Under the pieces are notes generated by a model, which saw only the letters and a program-made list of their open reading frames with translations, was not told the origin of the DNA and searched no databases. This document shows positions 8,938 to 20,962 of a stretch of 64,000 nt of DNA, piece by piece. How positions within the stretch are numbered: the stretch's first letter is position 1; each line of letters begins with the position of its first letter. Source of the stretch: Adenophora triphylla var. japonica (Eukaryota > Streptophyta > Magnoliopsida > Asterales > Campanulaceae); the NCBI GenBank assembly GCA_022495995.1, contig JAFEMH010005397.1, positions 100,584 to 164,583 on the forward strand, read 5' to 3'. Position numbers and translations under genes: made by a program.

Positions 8938-10604
8938 GTTTGATATTAACTGAAGTTCAACTTCGTCATTTTGGACTTGCTGCAATTGAAAAATTATTAA
9001 GGCATCAAGGAAGAAGTCTACTTGAGTTCCCAATGTTGCCATATCCAGATGCTGAGTATTTTCAAATGAAGGCGAATCGTTTAATTCATGATGAAACATG
9101 TTATGATCGACAGGAATTACAATTACAACTTCAACAACTTTTGCTTCATTTGAATGATGATCAACAGAAATTCTATAATATAATTCTTGATGCGTATTTT
9201 GAAGAAATTGGAAAGATGTTCTTTGTTTATGGATATGGAGGTACTGGGAAAACATATATTTGGAAAACTCTATCAGCTCGATTACGTTCAAAACGCCATA
9301 TTGTCCTAAATGTTGCTTCCAGTGGTATAGCATCTTTATTGTTACTTGGCGGAAGAACAGCTCATTCCAGGTTTGCCATTCCCTTTAATCTTAATGAAGA
9401 TTCTGTTTGCAATATTTCTCAAGGCAGCCCTTTAGCTGAACTAATTATGAAATGTCATTTGATTATTTGGGATGAAGCACCGATGATGCATAAACATTGT
9501 TTTGAGGCTTTGGATAGGAGTATGAGGGATATAATGAGAGTTGTTGATCCTAAGAGAAATGATTATGTCTTTGGTGGGAAGACAATTGTTTTTGGTGGTG
9601 ATTTTAGGCAAATACTTCCCGTAATTCCAAAAGGCAGTCGACAAGATATTGTTCATGCTTCTATCAATTCATCTTATCTTTGGAATAGTTGTGTTGTATT
9701 GAGGTTGACGAAGAATGTGAGATTGCAAGGTTTAGATTCATCAGCAAATTTTGAGACTTTGAGGCAATTTGGTGATTGGATAGCAAGAATTGGAGATGGA
9801 AAAGTTAATGAGCCAAATGATGGGATAGTTGATATTGAAATCCCACGTCAGTTTTTGATTGAGAAATTCGATGATCCTATTATTGCAATGTCTGAGAGTA
9901 TATATCCTGGGTTTAGTAGTTCTCATCACGATTTATCATATTTTGAAGAAATAGTAATCCTAGCACCTACATTGGATGTTGTTAATGCAATTAATGACTA
10001 TATGGTGTCTATGAATGATCTTGATTCTAGAACTTATTTAAGTTCGGATGTGGCTTCCCATACTGATCGAAATATTGAGTCTTTATCTGATCTTCATACC
10101 CCTGAGTTCATGAATAGTATTTCCATTTTTGGGCTTCCCAATCACATGTTAACTTTGAAAGTTGGAACACCGGTTATGTTGCTTCGTAACATTGATTCTT
10201 CAATTGGTCTTTGCAATGGTACGCGATTGATTATAACTAGGCTTGGAAATCATGTTTTAGAAGGTGAAGTGATATCGTCTGGAAATGTTGGTCAAAAAGT
10301 GTTGATACCCAGAATGTCTTTGACACCATCAGACACAAGGATTCCTTTTCATTTTGAAAGAAGACAGTTCCCCTTAATGATTTCATATGCAATGACAATT
10401 AACAAAAGCCAAGGTCAATCTTTATCATTTGTTGGTGTTATTTTGAAAAGACCTGTATTTTCTCATGGACAACTATATGTTGCACTATCGCGAGTCAAAA
10501 GTCCCGATGGACTTAAAATTTTGATTTGTGATGATGATAATCCTGGAGAATCTAAGTCATCTACAGAAAATGTTGTCTTTAAGGAAATTTTTCACAATGT
10601 ATAA
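8938..10604 (+). CDS. Helitron 1 Pif1-like helicase exon, open through all motifs
   Basis: This is an uninterrupted frame of about 555 codons beginning at an AG acceptor (8937). The first Met is at 8940, but the real protein would be joined to upstream exons. Motifs: Walker A GYGGTGKT at residues 98-105, Walker B IIWDEAP at 175-181, [10 protein letters not shown] at 219-228, LTKNVRL, then LAPTLDVVNAINDYM, VGTPVMLLRNID, INKSQGQSL and YVALSRVKSPDGL. This is the complete Pif1/SF1B motif set of Helitron helicases, which is thought to unwind DNA 5' to 3' during transposition. It is the best preserved coding part of Helitron 1. The stop at 10602-10604 is followed within 20 bp by the copia 1 insertion, so the native 3' UTR is displaced 10 kb. 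Confidence 0.9.
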
Positions 10605-10623
10605 ATGTAATACATGATTATTG

Positions 10624-11376
10624 TGAGAGTTTCGTGTAGCTAGGAAACTTTGATCACACAACAGACAACGGATGTGAGTACAGATGTGTCTCACAACTGT
10701 CCACACATCCACAGATAATGCAGCTGAATAAAATAATTAAAAACAAATAACTCAAGAATTATTTACGCTTACTGATCAATATGATCAGCAAACTAGGCTT
10801 ACGCCCAAAAACTTTTCACTATAGAAACTTTTGTTGCTTACAAAAACAAATAAGTGAAAAACTAAAATATGAAAATACTAAACGAGTTCTAATCACCTTC
10901 TACGACCAGAACAACTCCCCTTTCCCAAGTAGGATCTATTCTAGTCAGAAGTAAAACAAGAGAACTCTATGAAAATCTAGATGTGAGTTACGGATGTAAG
11001 GCACAACCTTCACTCACAACCTAAATACACAATGTCGAATACTATGAAAAGAAATTTTCTCTCTAAAATTCGTAACTTCTCTTGTGCTGAATGCCTTGTA
11101 TTTATACTGCACCATAGAGAAGATACATCTTCCTTTGTGAGATCTCTTTTCCTATATGAAAACATAAAACACACTCACAAAGAAATAGAATATTAGTGGG
11201 TTAGTCCTAATATAAAACTATGTACATAAATAAAATATATTTACTTTATTTACAATTCCTTGTCAAAATAGGATATTAATAAATCTGCCATGAAAGTCCC
11301 AAAATCTTCTTACCATAATAGAAGTGTATTGAAATAAGGAAACAAGAATTTGTTCCCTAAAAAGCTCACGCTTTCA
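10624..11376 (-). repeat. Copia 1 3' LTR (left)
   Basis: On the plus strand it starts TGAGAGTTTCGTG (TGAAAG in sister LTRs) and ends CACGCTTTCA, giving a 6-bp terminal inverted repeat. A minus-strand TATA box (TATAAATA) lies at about 11097-11106. Compared with the right LTR it lacks the segment around GATCTTCACGTGATCGAC and a GAATAA, so it is 17 bp shorter. It contains the dyad motif at 10670-10710 and a weaker one at 10979-11121. Confidence 0.93.
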
Positions 11377-11391
11377 ATCTCCCCCTATTTT
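11377..11391 (-). promoter_or_regulatory. Copia 1 polypurine tract
   Basis: On the minus strand AATAGGGGGAGAT abuts the 3' LTR start, the expected primer position for plus-strand DNA synthesis. Further G-run PPT-like copies on the same strand lie near 11473, 11705, 11820 and 14022. Multiple PPTs are a reported Sirevirus trait. Confidence 0.85.
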
Positions 11392-11682
11392 GGACTTTCT
11401 GGTCTAAACCAAAGATTTATAGAATTCACAATTTATGACCACAGAGTAAACACAAAAACATAGAGTAAACATAACTCCCCTTGCATGGATGTGTGTCCAG
11501 ATGTGTATACACATCCACACATAAAAACTGCATAAACCAAGTTAGAACAGAATACTAGCAGTTCATTAAAAAAACTAAAGCAACCATTCAGCAAAAACCT
11601 AATTAAAACTATTACAACCCATTGTTTCAAAAACTAAAACTAAAGCAGAAATTAAAAATTGTCTTTAACATCCATCAAAGCA

Positions 11683-13873
11683 TCAAAACAAACAAAAAGA
11701 ATTTCGCCCCCTAAGATTAAAGTTCCCACTGTCTCCATTTAAAGTCAGCCCATACCGTAGCAAGCAAAGAAGATCCCGGACTTCACTTCCAAGAGTGCCA
11801 GCAGGATTTGAAATTGATTCTCCCCCTTTTTGACTAGAAAGTTTAGCATGCCATCTGAGGAGTCTATCCTTAAGGGCTTTCAGATTATTGGCATGGGCAG
11901 TGGAGGTTTGAACTTGAGCTTCAGCAATTGCAATCTCAGCATCTAAATCCTTCATCTGAGCTTCAAAAGGATCTTCAGATGTGGGTTCAGCTGTGTCCAC
12001 ATCTGGCATAGCAAGTTCAGGTACAGCACCCAAAGGGAGATCAACATGTCTTTGCTTAGGGTCTAGAAGGGTTTTGGATTCCTTAAACAACTCAAATTTT
12101 TCAACCTTCTCTTCATTTTTCTCAGCCTTAACACCATTGGCAATCAGAATTTAAGAGATTAGAGAGGGATAAGGTAAAGACCACTTCTTAGAGGGTGACT
12201 CTCCATAAGCACAGATTTTCCTAAAGATAAAATCTCCAAAATTGATATTTCTCTTAATGCCCAACCTATAAAGAAGATCAGCTTGCACCCTAGTTACAGA
12301 AGTCTTATTGTTTGAGGGGCAAAGGTTGGCAACTAAAATGGAATGAAGAAAACAGTAAAGAGAGGATAAAGAGCCACTTCCCAAATCTTTTGGCTTCACA
12401 GGCCATGAGGTTATCTTTCCATGGGTGATGGCAGAAACAACTTCATCATCAGATACATCAACCAACTGATCCAAAGTGTTATCCAATCCAAGAAAATCAT
12501 TAATGACAGATGGGAAAAAGGGAACAAACATTCCTCTAACATAGACAGTGAGGGGAGAGGAGTAACATTTATCTAACCATTTGGGCAAATTGGCATAAAA
12601 CTCATACACCATCTTAGGATAAAATGGGAGAGGGTAATCAACAGTTAAAAACAGTCCTCTTTCTTCAAAGAATTTTTCCATGCCTAACTTAATGAATGTT
12701 TCCCTATCTCTTTTCATCTCTATAATAAAGGCCTTAGAAGAAATTAGGCCAAACCTATCAGAGGCATTCTTGGTCAAGAATTTCTTAAAAAAAGGTTTAG
12801 GGGCAGCAGTAATGGAAAGAGTTGAAGAATTACCCTTTTCAGCCTTCTTTCTGGTGGATGTGCGTCTGGATGTGTGCACATCTTTAGACACATCCTTTGC
12901 AGGAGCTTGCTTTTTGACAGATTCTACCTCTGTCTCTTCACCAGATGAGGTATCCTTTTCTAGGTCCTCTTTTTCTTGTTCTAATTCATTCCTTCCCAGC
13001 TTGAAGTTGACATCAGATGCAGTATCATCACTCTCATAGCTTGAATCAGATTCATGAGCTTCTTCCTCAATAGGCTCTAAGTCAGTAGAAGCAACCTTTT
13101 TCTTTCCTTTCAACTCCATCAAAATATTATCTAAAGGCACCTCATCATTAAACACAGAAGAATCCTTAACAGGAGAGGTAACCTTAGGGACATGAGCAAC
13201 ATCAGGAGTAGGTGTATCAACTACAGGAGTAGGAGCAGGAATGGGAATGATAGGATCAGATGGAACAATAGAAGGGGATGGAACAGGATCAATAGTCTCA
13301 GCATGGGGAACAGTATCAGAAGGAGTAATAACAGGTTCAACAACTAAGGGAGGAGGAATTGTAGATTGAGCCCTAGTTCTTACAAGAGGAGCAATTACCT
13401 ATTCTTCTTCTTCTTCTTCTTCGAGAGTAATGGCAGTAGAGGGCTTCCCACCAGGCTTCTTCAAGTTCTTTGCCTTGTCAGACTCTGACAGCTTTCGAAC
13501 CCTATGTGATCATCTTAGATTGCGTTGGGGGCACCGGAGCTTGGCTCTGGGATTTAGCTGGTGTAAGCTTCCTCTTCTTGGTCGAAGAAGGCTCTATGGG
13601 AGGAAAAACAGGGGCGACAACCGATGGTGGAATCACCGGAGAGGTTGGAGCATTAGGGTTTTCAGAGGCGGTTGGAACAGACAAGGGTTCCAATGTAGGT
13701 GATTTCGAAGGCGATCGTTCCATTGAGGAGCTAGACGAGGAAGATGGGGGAGGAATTTCAGCAAGAAACTTAGCTATAACAGGGTTAGAGGTAACGGGAG
13801 TTTCAGCCAAGGCGATTGAAAGGGGTTCAACGTCAAGCACGTCTTCCTCACGAATGTTCGTGTGATCGGCCAT
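11683..13873 (-). pseudogene. Copia 1 extra ORF downstream of pol (ORF3, Transposase_32-like domain)
   Basis: The start is ATG at 13873 (MADHTNIREEDVLDV). Segments in order: a Pro/Ser/Thr-rich low-complexity N-terminus with KKRKLTPAKSQ (possible nuclear signal), an acidic stretch (SDSSYESDDTASD, then SSGEETEVES), and a globular block (FIIEMKRDRETFIKLGMEKFF, then MVYEFYANLPKWLDKCYSS, YVRGMFVPFFPSVINDFLGL). That block resembles the putative plant transposon protein domain found in retroelements. A short helical tail (MKDLDAEIAIAEAQVQ) looks coiled coil. Lesions: an extra G near 13527 shifts the frame, and CAA to TAA at about 12151-12153 stops it after SLIS. Function unknown; no membrane segment or signal peptide was seen, which argues against a classical envelope protein. 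Confidence 0.8.
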
Positions 13874-14980
13874 TTAAACAGAAGATTTGTGTTAGGTTGA
13901 ACAGTAGGAGAGGAATTAATGCAAAGTGTGTGAGATTGTGTGCAAGGAGAAGGAAGAACAAAAGGTTTATCAAGGGTTTATAGGGGATGGGATGGATGTG
14001 AAGGCTCATAAATACTCACAGCTCCCCCTTTCCAACTAAAACTAGGAATCCTTCTCCAAAAAGGTCTCACACTACTCAAATTCCATAAGAGTCCTCCAAC
14101 GGCTAGAAACCTTTGAGGTTACCACACACAACCAACCTTCGAAGAAATAGGGGATCAAAATAAAACAAGATTTTGATAGATTTTTATGGAAACAAAAATA
14201 GTTCAGCCATATCTTTATTTAAAACAGAATCCCACTCGAAATTTCCAACCTTTTCAAACAAGGAATGATACACACCTTTTCTTTCATGAAAGATATTGGA
14301 GATCAAAAACCTATAAAATCAAAGAATGAATTAAGAAAGAAAATTAATTAACTAGTATATTTACAAAGCTCCTATATGTCCTAAAAAATACAGTATGCCT
14401 AGCATGATGCAAACACACAGGTGATGGAAATATTCTCATCTTATGGATGTGGCATAGGATGTGAGTCACATATGGGGACACATTTAGATCACAAAAAGTC
14501 AATGAGCAATAATCCAATCTGCACAGCCTCTAGGATGCATCCACCAATTTTTTTGTTGTGGATTTTTGCATTGTGAGTAGCTTTCACTTTACTTGATCCC
14601 AAAGATAGCCCTTTTTCCCAATGATCTTATCAAGTTTGACTTCAAGTTTTCTTATGAAAATCACTTGATCACAATGGTCTGGCTTCATACTAAGGGTGAA
14701 GCAGCTGTTTCTCACATATATATTTTTTTCTTTTATAGCACCCACTGTGAGATATCTAGGAAGGTTATATCAAGTCATCAAAAGGTGACATGAACAGAAA
14801 GTGCTCACAATTGAGTGATCAAAAATAATGTCAAAGATGAAGACTCACAAGTGACCATACTGAGAAATTTCGTGCTAATGCATGATATTTTTTTTAAATT
14901 TTTAATTTTTATAATTTTTTTTCAGTTAATCTAATATACAGATGTGTTAGAGGATGTGAGACACATTTGTGCTCACAGCC
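13874..14980. other. Copia 1 non-coding spacer between ORF3 and pol
   Basis: No credible gene. It contains dyad motifs at 14445-14485 and 14940-14980, a PPT-like run at about 14022 and an AT-rich stretch at 14885-14930. The equivalent spacer in copia 2 (50681-51783) is nearly the same, so it is a constant part of the family. It may hold a promoter or splice acceptor for ORF3; this is inference. Confidence 0.7.
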
Positions 14981-16453
14981 TTAGATATCACACAAAGCAA
15001 GAGACTTCCTCAAGGAGGAAAATCTCTCCAAATCTAATGCCTTTGTAAATATATCAGCCAATTGATTTTCAGTCCCAACAAATTCCAGACACAGTTTTTT
15101 GTTCTACAAGATCTCTTATGAAATGATGTCTAATATCAACGTGCTTTGTTCTAGAATGTTGGACAGGATTTTTAGATATGTCCAAGGCACTTTTGTTATC
15201 ACAAAAAGCAGTCAAAACTTTGCTATTCAATCCATAATCTTTCAACATTTGATTCATCCAAAACAGTTGTGTGCAGCAACTCCCAAGGGCAACATATTCA
15301 AATTTCGGCGGTGGATAAAGACACACAATTCTCGCTTCCTACTATACCAAGACACAAGGTTATTTTCTAGGTAGAAACATCCACCGTGGTACTCTTTTCT
15401 ATCATCACTATTTCCAGCCCAATCGGTAATCGGTGTACCCAACCAAATTGGTGTTTGTTTCTTTGGAGTAATGCCCCTAGGTTCACAAATTCCACTTACA
15501 TATTTAATGATTCTTTTCAAGGATTTAAGATGGGACACCTTAGGGTTGGCTTGGTATCTTGCACAGAGACACACACTGTACATAATATCAGGTCTACTTG
15601 CAGTGAGGTAAAGCTGACTTCCTATCATGCTTCTATACAGGGTTTGATCAACACTCTCACCATCTGAATCATGACTTAGCTTTTGGGAAGATCCCATTGG
15701 GGTTCTTTGATGTAAAGAGTGTTCAAGCTCAAACTTTTTCACAAGATTCTTGGCATACTTAGACTGTGAGATGAACATGCCATCTTTGAACTGTTTAATC
15801 TGTAGGCCTAAGAAAAAGTTCAACTCACCAACCATACTCATCTCAAATGTGGAAGTCATGCTATCCACAAATTCAGCTAGCATAGGGTCAGAATTTGACC
15901 CAAACACAATATCATCTACATAGATTTGTGCCACAAGAATCTCCTTTTTATTTTTCCTCACAAACAGTGTTTTGTCAACCTCACCTCTTTTGAATCCTAG
16001 TTGAAGCAAATGGTCAGTCAACCTACCATACCAAGCTCTAGGAGCTTGTTTTAGCCCATACAGAGCTTTCTTCAGCTTATACACATGGTTAGGATACTTG
16101 GAGTCCACAAATCCTTTAGGTTGTTCAACATAGGCTTCCTCATTCAATATCCCTTTTAGAAAAGCACTCTTAACATCCATTTGATGTAGAGTGATCTTGA
16201 GGTAACAAGCAATGGCTAACAAAAGACTAATGGACTCAATTCTTGCAACAGGAGCAAATGTCTCCTCAAAATCAATTCCCTCAATTTGAGTATAACCTTG
16301 AGCAACTAACCTAGCTTTATTTCTAATGATCACACCTTGCTCATCAGTTTTGTTCTTGAATATCCATTTGGTTCCTATGACATTACCATGAGAGGGTCTA
16401 GGAACAAGAGTCCAAACCTCATTCTTTTCAAATAGAATCAACTCATCTTGCAT
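14981..16453 (-). pseudogene. Copia 1 reverse transcriptase and RNase H
   Basis: The frame from 16453 reads [77 protein letters not shown] and [13 protein letters not shown], the RVT_2 domain with its YVDD catalytic box, then the RNase H connection. The RNase H text ([10 protein letters not shown], then DNKSALDISKNPVQHSRTKH) is broken by frameshifts around 15300-15500. The pol stop is at 14981-14983. Upstream the frame is closed by TAA at 16461-16463, where copia 2 has the Trp codon TGG. Confidence 0.93.
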
Positions 16454-16463
16454 AGCAAGAATT

Positions 16464-18847
16464 TAGTCAGCATCTTTCAATGCTTTAGCAACATTCTTAG
16501 GTTCAATCTTTGAAACAAAATAGCAAAAGCTTACCTGGGAGTATGCTGAGGAGCAACTCCATAAACCAGCCAACTTTCTATAATCCACTTTATCCTTTTG
16601 TCTAGTTCTCACTTGAGCATGCACATCTCCCACAACTTGTGAAGTGGGGTGGTTTTTCTGGATTTTAGAAGGAATATCCTTTGATCTATCCACACACCCA
16701 TCCACATTACCTTTTGGAGTATCATCCTCGATCGTAATCGAGGAACCGGCCCTCGCCACAGGAGTTTGAGTGGATGTGGGAGCGATGTGGATTCGTATGT
16801 GGAAGCGTATGTGTCCACATCCTTGTTTACATCCTTATCGTGTTCACTGGGTTTTTCAAGATCGACAAACATTTGTTGGTTCTCCAAAGACTCAAGTTTC
16901 TCAGATCTTTCCAAATTCAAGAAGCAACCCGAAACATCATCCTCAGCAGTCTTGAGGTTAAGATCAAGTGAGTCATCAAAAATAACATTAGCAGATTCCA
17001 TAATGGTCTTAGTTTTGAGGTTAAAAACTCTGTAAGCTCTACTATTAGTGGAATAGCCCATGAAAATTGCTTTGTCACTCTTTGAATCAAACTTGGACAG
17101 ATATTCTCTGTCATTGAGAATGTAACAAACACATCCAAACACATGAAAATATTTCACAGTTGGCTTCTTTCCAAGGAGTATTTGGTATGGAGTGACAGTG
17201 CTACCAATCCTTAGAAACACCCTATTGCCAATGTGACAAGCAGTGTTCAAGGCTTCTGCCCAGAATTTCTTGGACATGTTTTTAGAACTTAACATGACCC
17301 TAGTCATTTCTTGCAAAGTTCTATTCTTTATTTCAGCAATTCCATTTTGCTGTGGAGTGATTGGTGCAGAAAACTCATGAGTGATTCCCTTAGAATTGCA
17401 AAAATTAGTGAACATTTGATTCTCATATTCAGTGCCATGGTCAGACCTAATTCTCACAGTCTTAAGACCATAAAGGTTTCTCACCCTTTTGTACCAATTC
17501 TTGAATTCTCCAATTATTTCAGATTTTTCTCTTAAGAACGTTACCCAAGTGTACCTAGAATAATCATCAACACACACAAAGGCATACTTTTTCCTACCAA
17601 AGCTTTCAACTTCAATAGGTCCCATTAAGTCAGTATGAATCATCTCCAAACACCTAGAAGTGGAGCATTATTGGACCTTTTTATGTGATGCTTTTGTTTG
17701 CTTTCCCTTTTGACATGAACCACAGACATTAGGGTTCTTGAAGTTCAGTTTAGGGAGGCCTTTAATAGCTTCAAACCTTTGAAGTTCTTCCAGAGTTCTA
17801 CAGCTAGCATGCCCTAATTTTTGGTTCCACAGATTGACATCATTAGCTTTTGAGCTTAGGCAAGAAAGATTGTCATCAAATTGATAACAATTGTCAGCAG
17901 ATCTAGGACCAGTAAACACACAGGTATTATCCTTATCAAACACTTCACACAAGTGCTTATCAAATTTCACATACAGGTCATCATCACATAGTTGACTGAT
18001 GCTTATTAGGTTGGCTTTCAAGCCTTCCACATGGTACACATTGTGCAATTTTGGGAGACCCTTGACATCTAGGGTTCCTTTCCCAACAATCTTTCCTTGA
18101 GCACCTCCACCAAAATTTACTTTCCCTCCATTAATCACTTCATAGTCAAGAAGGACTGCTTGGTTTCCGACCATGTGCCTAGAGCACCCACTATCAAAAT
18201 ACCAAGAGCCGTAGACAAGACTCTTGAGAGAAGAGTAAACAACATTGCAGGTGGCAATTGGTTTGGCCACCCACCGCTTACGCTTTTCTTTTTGGGTTGC
18301 AGAGGTCTCAGATTACCAGGATGTGTGTTCGGATGTGCATACATCTTCTCACACATCTGAGGCTGATTGAAGTGACCAGATTTTTTATCAGACTTGAGTT
18401 TGTAACAGAAGGGCCTAATGTGACCAGGAGCTAGGCAGTAGTGGCAGATGTAATGCCTCTTCCTAGGTCTTTTCTCACTCAAAATGACTTTTTCTTTAAA
18501 AACTTGTTTTTTCACACTTTTTGAGGTAGAAGCATCCCTCCTTTACAAAATTATTTTCAAAACCCAAACCATTTCTGTCACGTTGACCTATAAAAAAAAG
18601 CTTCTTCCATTTTCATCTTACTTTTATTTAACTTAGTAAAAGTATTTTCAGCTTGTTCACATTCATTCTTGAATTTTTCAAGGTCAACTTCTCTTTTGGT
18701 CACACGGACTTCAAGTCTTGCGATAGTATCTTTTTGAGCATCATTTTCCTTTGAAAGAACAGCTTTTTCATTTTCACAACCAGCCAGTTTATCAGAAAGA
18801 GATTTATTTACCTTAACAAGTACCTCAATCTTGTCCAATCTTTTCAT
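16464..18847 (-). pseudogene. Copia 1 gag end, protease and integrase
   Basis: Segments in order: a coiled coil (LDKIEVLVKVNKSLSDKLAG, 18578-18847), a zinc knuckle CHYCLAPGHIRPFC (about 18440), protease WYFDSGCSRHM with the D-S-G active site (about 18190), the integrase HHCC region LWNQKLGHASCRTLEEL and CGSCQKGKQ, and the catalytic core (MEMIHTDLMGP, RIRSDHGTEYEN, NGIAEIKN). Lesions: an expanded A-run at about 18590, a frameshift near 18280, CAA to TAA at 17668-17670, and a scrambled stretch near 16735-16755. Copia 2 lacks most of these lesions. Confidence 0.92.
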
Positions 18848-18980
18848 CCAATCTGTATGCAGCTCCTTGTATGTTGCAAAAAGTTCCTCATAGGGAATGT
18901 CCCTTTCTTCATCTTCATTATCTGAATCTCCTTTTACAGAGAAACAGCCAAAGAATAGTCAGATGTGACACCGGATGTGT

Positions 18981-20126
18981 TCACAACCGAGACCACATCC
19001 AAGGAATTTTCAGAGCATCTTCTTCTATATCTGCAGAAAAGGCATTAAACACAGAATGGCAGTTTATGATAGACATGTTGGCCACTTCTTCTTCTTCATC
19101 CTCACTGTCACTAAGGGTAGCATTTAAGCTCATTCCCTTCTTTTTAAGTGTGTTAGCACACTCATTGGCATAATGACCAAAGCCACGACATGCCCTACAT
19201 TGGACAGACTCAGATGATTTATTTTCAAAGCTTAGTTTCCTGAATCCAGTGTCAGTGCTAGGTTTTAATTTTTCAGGAGCACTGAGAGTAGGTTTGTTAG
19301 GAAATTTACTTATCCTTTTATTTTTCAGTATTGAACTGAATTTCTTTGAAATAAGAGCTACATCCTCTTCTTCAAGATTAGACTTGTCAATCTCAGAGGA
19401 TAATTCCACAAGCTCTTTTGGAAGTGCAGCAGCACTTTTGAGAGCAAGACTGTGTGTTTTGTTCTTTTTCTGAGCTTCAAGGTTTAGCTCAAACACAGTC
19501 AAGATTCCTACGATTGTGTCTAGACCTACAGTACTTGTGTCTTTTGTTTCTTCAATCACAGCCACTTTTATGTTAAACCTCTCAGGTAAGGTCCTTAAAA
19601 TCTTACTTACAAGTCTTGCATTGGAGATAGATTCTCCTAGACTTGTGCATTCATTCGAAATCTCATGAATCTTAGCAGCATATGACACAATGTCCTCAGT
19701 TTCTTCCATTCGAAGTAACTCAAACATATCCATTAAAATTCTAAGCCTGGTAGCTTTCACACTTGGTGCTCCCTCACATTGAGTTTGCAAAATATCCCAA
19801 GCAGCTTTGGCTATACTCTCATTAGTTATAAGTTTGTACATATTCCCAGAAACATGGCTGGAAATAGCACCCATAGCTTTCGAATTATAATTTGCAGCTT
19901 GTATTTCTTCAAGAGTCCATTGATCTTCAGTTTTTCTTTCGAAAATAGACTCACCAACATCAGAAGGTGGCTTTTTCTCCACAGTAGGAGGTTGCCACGC
20001 AACAAGAATACACATCCAAGCCCTTTCATCAATACTTTTGATGTAATTTCGCATCTTAGACTTCCAAAGAGAATAATTGGTGCCATCCAAGACAGGAGGC
20101 CTGTTTTGGTGATTTTGGCATTTCAT
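18981..20126 (-). pseudogene. Copia 1 gag (nucleocapsid)
   Basis: The likely start is the Met at 20126 (MKCQNHQNRPPVLDG); the open frame extends upstream into the LTR only by chance. It contains the UBN2-type gag (NYSLWKSKMRNYIKS, then AWDILQTQCEG, KATRLRILMDMFELLRMEE) and the zinc knuckle CRACRGFGHYANEC. An acidic run (SDSEDEEEEVA) follows. A one-base deletion near 19012 shifts the frame (EEDALKIPW instead of EEDAPENSLDV) and closes it at 18981. Gag would form the virus-like particle in the cytoplasm. Confidence 0.93.
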
Positions 20127-20170
20127 AATGACTACACTTTCTGGATCAACACTCAGTAATATATCGAGAG

Positions 20171-20187
20171 TTGGCTCTGATACCAAT
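20171..20187 (-). promoter_or_regulatory. Copia 1 primer binding site (initiator tRNA-Met)
   Basis: On the minus strand, immediately inside the 5' LTR, the text is TGGTATCAGAGCC, complementary to the 3' end of plant initiator tRNA-Met. It separates the LTR end at 20188 from gag. Confidence 0.92.
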
Positions 20188-20957
20188 TTAAAGTTTCGTG
20201 TAGCTAAGAAACTTTGATCACACAACAGACAACGGATGTGAGTACAGATGTGTCTCACAACTGTCCACGCATCCACAGATAATGCAGCGGAATAAAATAA
20301 TTAAAAGCAAATAACTCAAGAATTATTTACGCTTACTGATCAATATGATCAGCAACCTAGGCTTACGCCCAAAAACTTTTCACTATAGAAACTTTTGTTG
20401 CTTACAAAAACAAATAAGTGAAAAACTAAAACATGAAAATACTAAACGAGTTCTAATCACCTTCTACGACGAGAACAACTCCCCTTTCCCAAGTAGGATC
20501 TATTCTAGTCAGAAGTAAAACAAGAGAACTCTATGAAAATCTAGATGTGAGTTACGGATGTAAGGCACAACCTTCACTCACAACCTAAATACACAATGTC
20601 GAATACTATGAAGAATAAGAAATTTTCTCTCTAAAATTCGTAACTTCTCTTGTGCTGAATGCCTTGTATTTATACTGCACCATAGAGAAGATCTTCACGT
20701 GATCGACATCTTCCTTTGTGAGATCTCTTTTCCTATATGAAATCATAAAACACACTCACAAAGAAATAGAATATTAGTGGGTTAGTCTTAATATAAAACT
20801 ATGTACATAAATAAAAGATATTTACCTTATTTACAATTCCTTGTCAAAATAGGATATTAATAAATCTTCCATGAAAGTCCCAAAATCTTCTTACCATAAT
20901 AGAAGTGTATTGAAATAAGGAAACAAGAATTTGTTCCCTAAAAAGCTCACGCTTTCA
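20188..20957 (-). repeat. Copia 1 5' LTR (right)
   Basis: Ends CACGCTTTCA on the plus strand. The inner edge has TTAAAG where sister LTRs have TGAAAG. 770 bp. It contains the dyad motif at about 20234-20274 and a TATA box. The outer edge is followed by the TSD TATTG. Confidence 0.93.
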
Positions 20958-20962
20958 TATTG

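Larger units (their letters stand above)
10624..20957 (-). mobile_element. Copia 1: full-length Sirevirus-like Ty1/copia element, TSD TATTG
   Basis: The element is bounded by LTRs at 10624-11376 and 20188-20957. The 5-bp target duplication TATTG is at 10619-10623 and 20958-20962. Reading on the minus strand the order is 5' LTR, PBS, gag, protease, integrase, RT, RNase H, about 1.1 kb non-coding, extra ORF3, PPT, 3' LTR. Gag followed by a coiled coil, a long ORF after pol and several G-rich PPT-like runs fit the Sirevirus lineage. Every ORF carries stops or frameshifts. A second copy (copia 2) lies at 47478-58055. Confidence 0.95.

Noticed and set aside
12680..13039. Plus-strand frame antisense to copia ORF3
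   Set aside because: Its mirror exists in copia 2 only because ORF3 is conserved; no independent evidence of coding.
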